A stretch of DNA of 64,000 nucleotides from Micromonospora trifolii (GTDB lineage: Bacteria > Actinomycetota > Actinomycetes > Mycobacteriales > Micromonosporaceae). Position 1 is the stretch's first letter. Every line of letters starts with the position of its first letter. This document shows positions 26,056 to 33,814 of this stretch, in pieces. Position numbers and translations under genes: made by a program. The notes beneath the pieces were generated by a model. The model had not been told where the DNA came from. It worked only from the letters and a program-made list of their open reading frames with translations, and ran no database searches. The DNA is taken from positions 1-64,000 of the forward strand of contig NZ_JAKKFD010000001.1 in the NCBI RefSeq assembly GCF_022229005.1, read 5' to 3'.

Positions 26056-26829
26056 ATGCGAGACGTGGCTGCGGCCGGGGCGCCCACCGGTCCGAGGGTG
26101 TTGCCGCGAAACGATCCGCGTCAGTACGACGATCTGGCGGGTGAGTGGTGGCGGCCCGACGGCGCGTTCGCGATGCTGCACTGGCTGGCCGAGGCCCGTG
26201 CCGCGCTGGTGCCGCCGGCCACCCGTCCGGACGCGTTGCTCGTCGATCTGGGATGCGGCGCCGGCCTGCTCGCGCCACACCTGGCCGGCAAGGGCTACCG
26301 CCACGTCGGGGTGGATCTGACCCGCTCGGCGCTGGTCCAGGCGGCCGAGCACGGGGTGCGGGTGGTCCAGGGTGATGCCACGGCGGTCCCGCTGCCCGAC
26401 GGCTGCGCCGACGTGGTCTCGGCGGGTGAGCTGCTGGAGCACGTGCCGGCCTGGCCGCGCGCGGTGGCCGAGGCGTGTCGGCTGCTGCGCCCCGGTGGCG
26501 TGCTGGTGCTGGACACCCTCAACGACACGGCGGTGGCCCGGCTCGTCGCGGTCCGGATCGCCGAACGGCTGCCGACGGTCCCCCGTGGCATCCACGATCC
26601 ACAGTTGTTCGTGGACGCGCGGGCGTTGGTGGCCGAGTGCGCCCGACACGGTGTCGACCTGAGTCTGCGGGGCATCCGCCCGCAGGTCGGCGGCATGATC
26701 GCCTGGCTGCTGCGCCGCGCCCGCGCCCGCCGAACGGCCGGTGCGTCGCCCGCCGGACGCGCGCCGCGCATCGTGCCGACCCGCTCCACCGCCGTGCTCT
26801 ACCAGGGCCGGGGGATCCGCAAAGGATAG
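26056..26829 (+). CDS. UbiG-like SAM-dependent methyltransferase
   Basis: The 257-residue protein has SAM motif I LLVDLGCGAGLLAPHLAG (about 59-76), VGVDLTRSAL, VVQGDATAVPLPD and a post-I region ELLEHVPAWPRAVAEACRLLRPGGVLVLDT cited here by its two ends. WRPDGAFAMLHWL near the N-terminus is like UbiG, the O-methyltransferase of quinone biosynthesis. Next to a type III PKS and a UbiA prenyltransferase it probably methylates a phenolic hydroxyl of the product. A near-consensus CACGCT lies 7 bp before the ATG at 26056. The next gene starts 41 bp downstream, so MT, flavoenzyme and PKS likely form one operon. Confidence 0.85.
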   Translation: MRDVAAAGAPTGPRVLPRNDPRQYDDLAGEWWRPDGAFAMLHWLAEARAALVPPATRPDALLVDLGCGAGLLAPHLAGKGYRHVGVDLTRSALVQAAEHGVRVVQGDATAVPLPDGCADVVSAGELLEHVPAWPRAVAEACRLLRPGGVLVLDTLNDTAVARLVAVRIAERLPTVPRGIHDPQLFVDARALVAECARHGVDLSLRGIRPQVGGMIAWLLRRARARRTAGASPAGRAPRIVPTRSTAVLYQGRGIRKG

Positions 26830-26870
26830 TCCGGCAGTGGCGGGGGTATGGAACGCCGAGGAGGAACGAG

Positions 26871-28037
26871 ATGACGGTGCACGCGCTTGAGGCAGCACGC
26901 CGGTTGGCGCCGCGGTTCGCCGCGCGGGCGGCCGAGCACGACCGGGATGGTTCCTTCCCCGTGGACGACTTCGCCGACCTGCGCGAGGCCGGCCTGTTCG
27001 GGCTGATGGTGCCCAGGGCACTCGGCGGTCTGGGTGCCACCTTCGCCGAGTACGCCGCGGTGGCCACTGAGCTTGCCCGGGGCAACGGTGCGACCGCCCT
27101 GGTGTTCAACATGCACGCCTCGGTGACCGGCGCGCTGGGCGCGGTCACCGAGGAACTGGCCGAGGCGCTGGGCGTACCGGACGAGGCGCTGGCCGCCCGC
27201 GACCGGCTGCTCAGCGCGGCGGCCCAGGGCTCCTGGTACGCGGTCGCGATGAGCGAGCGTGGCGCGGGCGCGCGGCTGTCCCAGCTGACCACTGCGTACG
27301 AGCCGACCGACGGCGGCTGGCACCTCAAGGGCAGCAAGACCTTCTGCTCCGGTGCCGGGCACGCGGACGGCTATCTGGTGGCGGCGCGCAGCGCGGCCGA
27401 CCAGTCGGTGGTCTCACAGTTCCTGGTGCCGGCCGGCGACGGGTTGACGGTGGAGCCGACCTGGGACTCGCTCGGCATGCGCGCCACCTCCTCGCACGAC
27501 CTGCACCTGGACGTCACAGTGCCCGCCGACCGGCTGCTCGGTGGGGTGGAGGGGCTGGCGCTGGTGGTGGCTCAACTGATGCCGCACTGGCTGGTTGCCA
27601 GCTACGCGGCCGTCTACGTGGGGGTGGCCCGCGCGGCGATCGACGCGGCGGCCGAGCACCTCAACGCCCGCAACCTGGCCGGTCTGCCGGCGGTGCGGGC
27701 CCGGCTGGGGCGAGCGGACGCCACGACCGCCGCCGCGCAGCTGGTGGTGGCCGAGGCGGCCCGCCGGGTGGACGAGGCGCCCGGTGACGAGGAGACCAAC
27801 CGCTGGGTGTGGCGGGCGAAGCTGCTCGCCGGCACCACGGCCGCCGAGGTGGCGGCGTCGGTGCTGGAGGCGGCGGGCACCTCGGCGACCCGCCGTGGTC
27901 ATCCGTTGGAGCGGCTCTACCGCGACGCCCGCTGCGGCTCACTGCATCCGGCCACGTCGGATGTCTGCGCCGACTGGCTCGGCATCGCCGCGCTGGGCGG
28001 CGACCCGGATCGTGACGGATCGGCACCGCGTTGGTGA
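26871..28037 (+). CDS. Acyl-CoA dehydrogenase-fold flavoenzyme
   Basis: The 388-residue protein has the three-domain acyl-CoA dehydrogenase fold: helical N-domain (FADLREAGLFGLMVPRALGG), middle beta domain with AMSERGAGARL and GSKTFCSGAGHADG, and C-terminal helical domain ending HPATSDVCADWLG. Segments correspond to FAD binding. A clear catalytic Glu of beta-oxidation enzymes is not obvious, and group D aromatic monooxygenases share this fold, so it may hydroxylate the aromatic ring to a hydroquinone, or desaturate an acyl starter; both are inference from its place before the type III PKS. Strong GAGGAGGAA ribosome binding site before the ATG at 26871. Confidence 0.82.
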   Translation: MTVHALEAARRLAPRFAARAAEHDRDGSFPVDDFADLREAGLFGLMVPRALGGLGATFAEYAAVATELARGNGATALVFNMHASVTGALGAVTEELAEALGVPDEALAARDRLLSAAAQGSWYAVAMSERGAGARLSQLTTAYEPTDGGWHLKGSKTFCSGAGHADGYLVAARSAADQSVVSQFLVPAGDGLTVEPTWDSLGMRATSSHDLHLDVTVPADRLLGGVEGLALVVAQLMPHWLVASYAAVYVGVARAAIDAAAEHLNARNLAGLPAVRARLGRADATTAAAQLVVAEAARRVDEAPGDEETNRWVWRAKLLAGTTAAEVAASVLEAAGTSATRRGHPLERLYRDARCGSLHPATSDVCADWLGIAALGGDPDRDGSAPRW

Positions 28038-28131
28038 GCCCGCCGCACCGGGCTCGCACGGAAGGACGACCAGTCGAGGTGGCTGGTGGGACGGCCAGGG
28101 GGAGGACAGCATCTGACGAGAGGTGGGGATC

Positions 28132-29181
28132 GTGTCCGTACCAGTGATCGCGGGGCTCGGGATTGCACAGCCGCCATCCGCTTCGCAGGACGAGTTGTGG
28201 GAGGGCTTCTTCTCCCGGCACTTCACCGGCACCACCAGGGCGTTGGCACAACGAATCTTCGCGAACTCGGGGGTGACCAGGCGACAGGCTGCGGTCAACC
28301 CGCTGCTGGAGGACGTCTCGGACTGGCCGACCGAGCGCCGGATGCGCCGCTACCAGGTGGAGGCCCTGCCGCTGGGAAAGGAGGCGGTGGGTCGCGCGTT
28401 GACCGCCGCCGGGCTGAGCGCCGGCGACGTCGGATTGTTTATCGTCTGCTCCTGCACCGGGTACGCCACCCCCGGGCTGGACATCCTGCTCGCCCGGGAC
28501 CTGGGCATGGCCGCTGACACCCAGCGGATGTTCATCGGCCACATGGGCTGTTACGCGGCGTTGCCCGGGCTCGGCGCGGCGAGTGACTTCGTCACCGCCC
28601 GGGGGCGGCCGGCGCTCCTGCTCTGCGCGGAGCTGACCAGCCTGCACATCCAGCCGTCCAGTGCCCGGGTGGACACCCAGCAGATCGTCTCCCACGCGCT
28701 CTTCTCGGACGCGGCGGTCGCCGCCGTGATCGTGCCGGGCGGCTCGGGGTACGCGGTGCGCGAGGTCACCGCCGTCACGGACACCTCTACCGCCGACCAC
28801 ATGACCTGGGACGTCACCGACGCGGGGTTCCGGATGGGGCTGTCGCCGAAGGTGCCGCAGGTGCTGTCGAGGCACGTTCGCGGGCTGGTCGACGACCTGT
28901 TGGCCCGGCACGGCGTCACCAGCTCCGAGGTGGACGGTTGGGCGGTGCACCCGGGCGGGCCACGGATCCTCAACGTGGTCGAGCGGGAGCTGGAATTGCC
29001 CCCGCTGGGGCTGGCGGCGTCCCGGGCGACGCTCGACGAGCACGGCAACTGCTCGTCGCCGACAGTGCTGCTGATCCTGGACCGGTTGGGTCGGGCGACA
29101 CCGGCGGCTCGGCGCATCGTCATGCTGGCCTTCGGCCCCGGCCTCACCCTGTACGCCGCCCTGCTCGATCGACAGGACTGA
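28132..29181 (+). CDS. Type III polyketide synthase
   Basis: The 349-residue homodimeric enzyme belongs to the chalcone/stilbene synthase family and condenses an acyl-CoA starter with malonyl-CoA. The catalytic triad is visible: Cys140 (HMGCYAALPG), His273 (WAVHPGGPRIL) and Asn306 (EHGNCSSPT). Length is normal. The product class cannot be read from sequence; alkylresorcinol or pyrone formation is usual for such bacterial enzymes. The locus UbiA, methyltransferase, flavoenzyme, PKS recalls the agq cluster for alkyl-dihydrogeranyl-methoxyhydroquinones of Actinoplanes missouriensis (from memory, not checked). GTG at 28132 has GAGGTGGGG just upstream; GTG at 28123 is an alternative. Confidence 0.93.
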   Translation: MSVPVIAGLGIAQPPSASQDELWEGFFSRHFTGTTRALAQRIFANSGVTRRQAAVNPLLEDVSDWPTERRMRRYQVEALPLGKEAVGRALTAAGLSAGDVGLFIVCSCTGYATPGLDILLARDLGMAADTQRMFIGHMGCYAALPGLGAASDFVTARGRPALLLCAELTSLHIQPSSARVDTQQIVSHALFSDAAVAAVIVPGGSGYAVREVTAVTDTSTADHMTWDVTDAGFRMGLSPKVPQVLSRHVRGLVDDLLARHGVTSSEVDGWAVHPGGPRILNVVERELELPPLGLAASRATLDEHGNCSSPTVLLILDRLGRATPAARRIVMLAFGPGLTLYAALLDRQD

Positions 29182-29193
29182 GCCTCCGGCCGG

Positions 29194-29199
29194 TACGCT
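29194..29199 (+). promoter_or_regulatory. -10 hexamer TACGCT, leaderless promoter
   Basis: TACGCT is followed by 6 bp and the GTG at 29206, separating this gene transcriptionally from the PKS operon that ends 13 bp upstream. Confidence 0.55.
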
Positions 29200-29205
29200 C
29201 ACGGA

Positions 29206-29856
29206 GTGGATGCGACGGCGGACGACCGGCTGCGCTCGGTGGTGCTGTTTGGTGCTGCGGTGGTCGTCCTGGCCGTCGGTGGCTGGTGGTGGCGTGCCGC
29301 CGCGCCCGCGTCGACGGCCGGGGCGGCTGTCCCTTCGGCGGCGGCGGTGCCATCGGTCGGTCCGAGTGTGAGCACCCCAATGGAACGTCTCCTCGCGGCT
29401 GAGGAGCCTGATGAGCGGCTGACGGTGCGGATGGACCCCAACACCGGCGAGGTCCTCCGGGTGCAAAGCGGCCCGCGGCTGGTGATCGACCCGGAGACGG
29501 GCTCGATCAGCGACATCGAGGGCGATCCCGGGGCGCTCTTCGCCCCGGGCGACCTGCCCGTGTTCTACCACACGATCTGGCGGGAGCAGCGGGACCTCGC
29601 CCCCGGCCAGGAAGTGACCCGGCAGGCAGGCAACGACGGTGCCCGCTACCTGCTCCAGTACCAGTGCACCCGCCCCGGCACGCTGGCGCTCACGACCGAC
29701 GGAGCCAAGATCAACGGTCCGGTGCGCATCGACTGCGACGGCACGATCGCCAATGCCGAGGTGCTGCCCGACGCCGGGCCGTTCCGGGTGTCGCTGTCGG
29801 CCGTCGACCGGCCCATCGACATCCAGGCGCAGCTCGTCGCCCTGCCCCCTCGCTAG
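29206..29856 (+). CDS. Membrane-anchored protein of unknown function
   Basis: The 216-residue protein has one N-terminal membrane helix (SVVLFGAAVVVLAVGGWWW, about 11-29), an Ala/Ser/Pro linker and an extracellular domain of about 150 residues with a single pair of cysteines (QYQCTRPG and RIDCDGTI). I do not recognise the domain. The pattern LTTDGAKINGPVRIDCDGTIANAEV, cited here by position 164-188, suggests a beta-sandwich of the kind found in secreted binding proteins. GTG at 29206 is supported by a leaderless -10 box. It converges with the redoxin-like gene, 9 bp between stops, and has no evident tie to the PKS locus. Confidence 0.6.
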   Translation: MDATADDRLRSVVLFGAAVVVLAVGGWWWRAAAPASTAGAAVPSAAAVPSVGPSVSTPMERLLAAEEPDERLTVRMDPNTGEVLRVQSGPRLVIDPETGSISDIEGDPGALFAPGDLPVFYHTIWREQRDLAPGQEVTRQAGNDGARYLLQYQCTRPGTLALTTDGAKINGPVRIDCDGTIANAEVLPDAGPFRVSLSAVDRPIDIQAQLVALPPR

Positions 29857-29865
29857 CAGGGCCGC

Positions 29866-30558
29866 TCAGGCGGCGAGGGCGCTCAGGTCGCTCCGGTAGG
29901 ACTCGACAGTGCCCAGGTCGGGTAGCACCCGCGTCACTGTGCCGGCCCGATCGACCAGCAGGGCGGTCGCGGCGCCGGGGCGGGCCGGTTGACCGAGGAA
30001 CGACCGCAGGCCTCCGGCGGGGTCGGCCAGGGCGCGAGCCTGCCGCCCGATGGTGGGCCCGGCCGGGGCCGTCCGCCCGCCGGTGACGGTGACCACCGAG
30101 ACTCCGGCGGGGGCGGCCGCAAGGGCGTCGGTGACCCGGTCCGGGCAGGGGCAGCCGTCCAACAGGATGATCATGGCGGGCAGCAGGCCGCGCAGTGGCA
30201 CTGTCGCGTCGTCCGCGTCGACCAGGTCCAGTGCGGGCAGCGCCCGACCGACGAGGGTCGCTGGTGGCGCGTAGGGGGCCGGGGTCGGCCGGTCGGTACC
30301 GCGGTTGGCTCGCGGCCAGGTGACCACCAGCAGGCCGGCCAGCGTGGTGAGGACCGCTACCAGCAGGACCAGCAGCGGCAGGCCCAGAGCCCGGGGACCG
30401 CCCGGGAGTCCGCCGGCCCGGCGCAGCTCACGGCGGACCTGGGCGGCCTCGGCGGCCAGCGCGGAGGCGTCGTCGGGAACCACCACGCGGCCCCATTCGG
30501 GCGGAAGGCCCGGCAGGCCGTCGGCTGGCCCGTGACCCTCTGCGTCCGGCTTGCCCAT
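29866..30558 (-). CDS. Membrane-anchored thioredoxin-like (redoxin) protein
   Basis: The 230-residue protein has a cytoplasmic N-terminal part (about 55 residues), one membrane helix (LGLPLLVLLVAVLTTLAGLLVV, near 60-80) and an extracellular domain with a redoxin-like layout: LPALDLVDADDATVPLRGLL, then IILLDGCPCPDRV with a Cys-Pro-Cys-Pro motif where thioredoxins have CxxC, and ALLVDRAGTVTRVLPDLG near the C-terminus. A CPC motif is unusual; the protein could be an atypical disulfide carrier or a non-redox relative. The ATG at 30558 has a strong AGGAGG ribosome binding site with a short 4-bp spacing. It is divergent from carD. Confidence 0.6.
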   Translation of the reverse strand: MGKPDAEGHGPADGLPGLPPEWGRVVVPDDASALAAEAAQVRRELRRAGGLPGGPRALGLPLLVLLVAVLTTLAGLLVVTWPRANRGTDRPTPAPYAPPATLVGRALPALDLVDADDATVPLRGLLPAMIILLDGCPCPDRVTDALAAAPAGVSVVTVTGGRTAPAGPTIGRQARALADPAGGLRSFLGQPARPGAATALLVDRAGTVTRVLPDLGTVESYRSDLSALAA

Positions 30559-30886
30559 CGGACCTCCTGGAAGCGTCTCGAGAGCGGAGTGCGGCTCGGT
30601 CTCCAGGGTCGCGCACCAGGGGCTCCTCCCGCTACATCTGGGCGCGGTCCTGCTGGCCGGGCTACCATGGGAGGAGCGCATAGCCCTTGATCTCGACGTT
30701 CTGTTCACCCGTACCGGGCAGTCATTTCCGCGTTACGGAGCGTGTTCGAACCATCGGTTTGACCGCCTGTCAAGCTGAAGCAAGACCTCTCACAGGGCCC
30801 CTGAGCTGCGCCAACGGTCAGGACATCGGTGAGACATCGGTGCCTGAGCGTGTTACCCTAGACACAGCGAAAGGGGTTTCGAACCT
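30559..30886. other. Promoter-bearing gap between the redoxin-like gene and carD
   Basis: No gene is visible in these 328 bp. The right half contains a tandem 11-bp direct repeat (GACATCGGTGA/GACATCGGTGC, 30821-30842) and a -10 candidate TACCCT (30854-30859) for carD. The left half presumably carries the promoter of the divergent redoxin-like gene; I could not place it. Confidence 0.5.
30821..30859 (+). promoter_or_regulatory. carD: Candidate carD promoter with an 11-bp tandem repeat in the -35 region
   Basis: TACCCT at 30854-30859 would start transcription near 30866, leaving a 20-nt leader with AAAGGGG before the ATG at 30887. The direct repeat of GACATCGGTG, one helical turn apart, covers the -35 region and could be a regulator site. 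Confidence 0.45.
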
Positions 30887-31372
30887 ATGGTTTTCAGTGT
30901 CGGCGAGACCGTTGTTTACCCCCACCACGGGGCCGCACTCATCGAGGCAATCGAGACTCGGGTCATCAAGGGCGAGCCTAAGCAATACCTCGTCCTGAGG
31001 GTCGCGCAGGGTGACCTGACGGTCCGGGTGCCGGCCGAGAACGCCGAGATCGTGGGCGTGCGTGAGGTGGTCGGCGAAGAGGGCCTCGGGAAGGTCTTCG
31101 ACGTTCTGCGGGCTCCGCACACCGAGGAGCCGACCAACTGGTCGCGGCGTTACAAGGCCAATCTGGAAAAGCTGGCTTCCGGCAATCCGCTGAAGGTCGC
31201 CGAGGTCGTGCGTGACCTGTGGCGCCGGGAGCGGGAGCGGGGCCTCTCTGCGGGCGAGAAGCGGATGCTCGCCAAGGCCCGCGACATTCTCGTCGGCGAG
31301 GTCGCGCTGGCTGAGAAGAGCACCAAGGATGAGGCGGAGACGCTGCTCGACAAGGTCCTCACCGAGGCCTAG
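30887..31372 (+). CDS. carD: RNA polymerase-binding transcription regulator CarD
   Basis: CarD binds the RNA polymerase beta subunit and stabilises the open promoter complex, especially at rRNA promoters; it is essential in mycobacteria. The 161-residue protein has an N-terminal TRCF-type interaction domain ([20 protein letters not shown] onwards, about 1-55) and a helical DNA-binding domain with the conserved tryptophan wedge ([14 protein letters not shown]). Length matches the M. tuberculosis protein (162 residues as I recall). ATG at 30887 with AAAGGGG upstream. It is followed by ispD after 56 bp, the conserved actinobacterial order. Confidence 0.97.
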   Translation: MVFSVGETVVYPHHGAALIEAIETRVIKGEPKQYLVLRVAQGDLTVRVPAENAEIVGVREVVGEEGLGKVFDVLRAPHTEEPTNWSRRYKANLEKLASGNPLKVAEVVRDLWRRERERGLSAGEKRMLAKARDILVGEVALAEKSTKDEAETLLDKVLTEA

Positions 31373-31428
31373 TCCGCACAGCATCGTCGTACCCACTTCA
31401 TAGTGAAGAAACCACCGAGGACCGCGAC

Positions 31429-32124
31429 GTGACCGCGCAGCTCAACCCGCGCGGTGACGTCGCGGTCCTCGTGCCTGCGGCGGGCGCCGGCGTACGGCTC
31501 GGCCCCGGCCTACCCAAGGCGCTGCGCCTGCTCGCCGGTGAACCGCTGCTGGTGCACGCGGTGCGTCGACTGGCCGCCGCGCCGTCGGTGCACACCATCG
31601 TGGTGGCCGCGCCGGCCGCCGAGGTGCAGGCCGTCCGCGAGATGCTGGCTCCGGTCGCATCGGTGATCGTGGTGCCCGGCGGTGCGGAACGACAGGCGTC
31701 GGTCGCCGCCGCGCTGGCCGCGGTGCCCACCGGCCCGACGATCGTCCTGGTGCACGATGCCGCCCGGGCGCTCACCCCACCCGAGCTGGTCGAATCCGTC
31801 GCGGCTGCCGTCCGTGGCGGGCGTGACGCGGTGATCCCGGTCCTGCCGGTCGTCGACACGATCAAGGAGGTCGGCGCCGACGAGGTGGTGCTCGGCACCG
31901 TCGACCGGTCCGCCCTGCGCGCGGTGCAGACCCCGCAGGGTTTCCGTCGGGCCGTGCTCAGCGCCGCCCACGCCGCCGCCGGTGGCTCCCTCACCGACGA
32001 CGCCGGGCTGGTCGAGAAGCAGGGCGTCGCGGTGAGCTGTGTGCCCGGCTCGGAGTACGCCCTGAAGATCACCCGACCGTTCGACCTGGCTCTGGCCGAG
32101 CATCTGCTTGCCACGGCCGGTTGA
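31429..32124 (+). CDS. ispD: 2-C-methyl-D-erythritol 4-phosphate cytidylyltransferase
   Basis: IspD attaches CMP to methylerythritol phosphate in the MEP pathway of isoprenoid synthesis. The 231-residue protein shows the nucleotidyltransferase signature [52 protein letters not shown] and the late motif [11 protein letters not shown]. Length is typical. The GTG at 31429 has a GAGG ribosome binding site. ispF follows after 16 bp but appears to have its own leaderless promoter. Products of this pathway would feed the UbiA prenyltransferase nearby, among other uses. Confidence 0.97.
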   Translation: MTAQLNPRGDVAVLVPAAGAGVRLGPGLPKALRLLAGEPLLVHAVRRLAAAPSVHTIVVAAPAAEVQAVREMLAPVASVIVVPGGAERQASVAAALAAVPTGPTIVLVHDAARALTPPELVESVAAAVRGGRDAVIPVLPVVDTIKEVGADEVVLGTVDRSALRAVQTPQGFRRAVLSAAHAAAGGSLTDDAGLVEKQGVAVSCVPGSEYALKITRPFDLALAEHLLATAG

Positions 32125-32128
32125 CGCG

Positions 32129-32134
32129 TACTCT
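32129..32134 (+). promoter_or_regulatory. -10 hexamer TACTCT, leaderless ispF promoter
   Basis: TACTCT lies immediately after the ispD stop and 6 bp before the ispF ATG at 32141; there is no ribosome binding site. Confidence 0.55.
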
Positions 32135-32140
32135 CTGATC

Positions 32141-32623
32141 ATGATCGTTCCCCGGGTGGCCATCGGCACCGACGTGCACGCGTTCGCGCCGGGCCGGCCA
32201 TGCTGGGTGGCCGGGCTGCTCTGGCCCGACCAGGACGGCCTCGCCGGGCACTCGGACGCCGACGTGGCCGCGCACGCCGCCTGCAATTCGCTGCTCTCCG
32301 CCGCTGGTCTCGGTGATCTCGGTTCCGCTTTCGGGGTGGACCAACCGGAGTGGGCCGGCGCGTCCGGGGTGGCACTGCTGACCGAGACGGCCCGCCGGGT
32401 GCGGGCCGCCGGCCTGGAAATCGGCAACGTGTCAGTGCAGGTCATCGGCAACCGCCCCAAGATCGGGCGGCGCCGTGCGGAGGCGCAGGAAGTCCTCTCC
32501 GCTGCGGTCGGCGCCCCGGTCACCGTCTCGGCGGCGACCACCGACGGGCTCGGCTTCGCCGGCCGCGAAGAAGGGTTGGCCGGGGTCGCGGTGGCCCTGG
32601 TGTACGACGCGCCGGCCGCCTAA
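32141..32623 (+). CDS. ispF: 2-C-methyl-D-erythritol 2,4-cyclodiphosphate synthase
   Basis: IspF cyclises the CDP-methylerythritol phosphate intermediate with loss of CMP. The 160-residue trimer-forming enzyme has the zinc-binding motif GTDVHAF (Asp and His ligands), [22 protein letters not shown] and the C-terminal [21 protein letters not shown]. The ATG at 32141 is chosen because a leaderless -10 box lies 6 bp upstream. In many actinobacteria cysS follows directly; here cysS is 30.5 kb away. The stop codon TAA forms the first bases of the next gene's -10 box. Confidence 0.97.
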   Translation: MIVPRVAIGTDVHAFAPGRPCWVAGLLWPDQDGLAGHSDADVAAHAACNSLLSAAGLGDLGSAFGVDQPEWAGASGVALLTETARRVRAAGLEIGNVSVQVIGNRPKIGRRRAEAQEVLSAAVGAPVTVSAATTDGLGFAGREEGLAGVAVALVYDAPAA

Positions 32624-32626
32624 GCT
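32621..32626 (+). promoter_or_regulatory. -10 hexamer TAAGCT overlapping the ispF stop, leaderless promoter
   Basis: TAAGCT includes the ispF TAA stop and lies 7 bp before the ATG at 32634, so one triplet serves both as stop codon and as part of a promoter. Confidence 0.5.
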
Positions 32627-32633
32627 CGCCGCG

Positions 32634-33665
32634 ATGTCCAGCGACCCCGCCCCCGACCAGTCCGCCGCCGACGGCTACGTCCAGCGGGCCCAACTCCTCG
32701 CCGAACTCGGCCGCTACGACGAGGCGGCCGGGGAGCTGGCCTACGGGTTGGCCCTCCAGCCGGATGACGTGGACGCGCTGACCATGCTGGCCCGGGTGCA
32801 CCTGGCCGCCGACCGCCCCGCCGAGGCGCTCACCGCCGCCGACACGGCAGTGGCCGCCGCGCCGGAGGCTCTGCCGCCGTTGGTCGCCAGGGGCATGGCC
32901 CTGGCCGATCTGGAGCGCTACAGCGAGTCGGCGGCCACCGCCGACCGGATCCTCGCCCTCGGCCCGGCCGACGCGTACGCCCAGCGGAGCGCGGCGGCGA
33001 TCCTGGCCGGCGCCCGCAACGGTCAGCCTGCTCTGAACGCGGCCTGGCGCGGTGTCGAGTTGGCCCCGCAGGAGCCGCAGGCGCACCTGGTGCTCAGCCT
33101 GGTCGCCGCCCGCCTGGACCTGTTCGACCTGGCCGAGCGGGCCTACCGCGAGGCGCTGCGGCTCGACCCGCGGATCGGCGAGGCCGGCCACGACGTGGGG
33201 GTCATGCGGCTGGAGCAGCGCCGCTGGTCGGAGGCGTTGGAGCACGTCGCCGAGGCGGTGACGGTCAGCCCGAGCCGGATCGACTCACCACGGACCCTCG
33301 CGTACGGGCTGCACCGCCTGGTGCTCTACGGCGCGGGCTGGTCGCTGGTCGCGGCGGTGCTGGTCGCGTTCACGGCGTCGGCGAGCGACGGGTTCTCCCG
33401 CGTCCTGGCGGTGCTCGCCGCGCTCACCGGCGGGGTCATCGTCTGGCAGCTCGCGGCCCGGCTGCCCGGGTTGACCCGGACCGTCCTGCCCACCCTGCTG
33501 CACTCGGACCGGGCGATGGCCCTGGCCATCTATGCCGTGGCCGCCGCGCCGCTGCTGCTGCTGGTGTACGCCATGGTCGGCTCCCCGTGGCCCCTGGTGC
33601 TGGCCATCGCCGTGGCGGCGGTGGCCGAGTTCGCCATCTTCACCAGAACCGCCATCCGCCCCTGA
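32634..33665 (+). CDS. Tetratricopeptide-repeat membrane protein
   Basis: The 343-residue protein starts with about six TPR units (residues about 12-215; for example AQLLAELGRYDEAAGELAYGLALQPDD by position 18-44 and YREALRLDPRIGEAGHDVGV) and ends with four hydrophobic helices (about 228-340). The N-terminal TPR array is likely cytoplasmic and mediates protein contacts at the membrane. No enzymatic motif is present. It begins 10 bp after ispF with its own leaderless promoter and ends before a hairpin element, convergent with hmgA. Function unknown. Confidence 0.7.
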   Translation: MSSDPAPDQSAADGYVQRAQLLAELGRYDEAAGELAYGLALQPDDVDALTMLARVHLAADRPAEALTAADTAVAAAPEALPPLVARGMALADLERYSESAATADRILALGPADAYAQRSAAAILAGARNGQPALNAAWRGVELAPQEPQAHLVLSLVAARLDLFDLAERAYREALRLDPRIGEAGHDVGVMRLEQRRWSEALEHVAEAVTVSPSRIDSPRTLAYGLHRLVLYGAGWSLVAAVLVAFTASASDGFSRVLAVLAALTGGVIVWQLAARLPGLTRTVLPTLLHSDRAMALAIYAVAAAPLLLLVYAMVGSPWPLVLAIAVAAVAEFAIFTRTAIRP

Positions 33666-33696
33666 CCCTCGGCACGGAAGGGGCGGGCTGATCCGT

Positions 33697-33771
33697 GTCG
33701 ATCATGGGGCTGTGGTGCCTGTTTTGTGATCTCGTGGGCTCTTTGTCGCCGACCACAACTCCCTGATCGAC
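33697..33771. repeat. 75-bp intergenic hairpin element
   Basis: Arms 33697-33716 and 33752-33771 pair at 17 of 20 positions around a 35-nt loop. It lies between the convergent TPR and hmgA genes, where a bidirectional terminator would be expected. Sequence contains GATC near the outer ends, as do the similar-sized elements at 54943, 60857 and 62291. Confidence 0.7.
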
Positions 33772-33814
33772 CCCGGCGGAGGGCGGGGCGGGGCGAGGTG
33801 GGGCCGGGCGGGGG

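Noticed and set aside
27661..29571. 636-residue open frame antisense to the PKS region
   Set aside because: Antisense to two clear enzymes; no domain visible.
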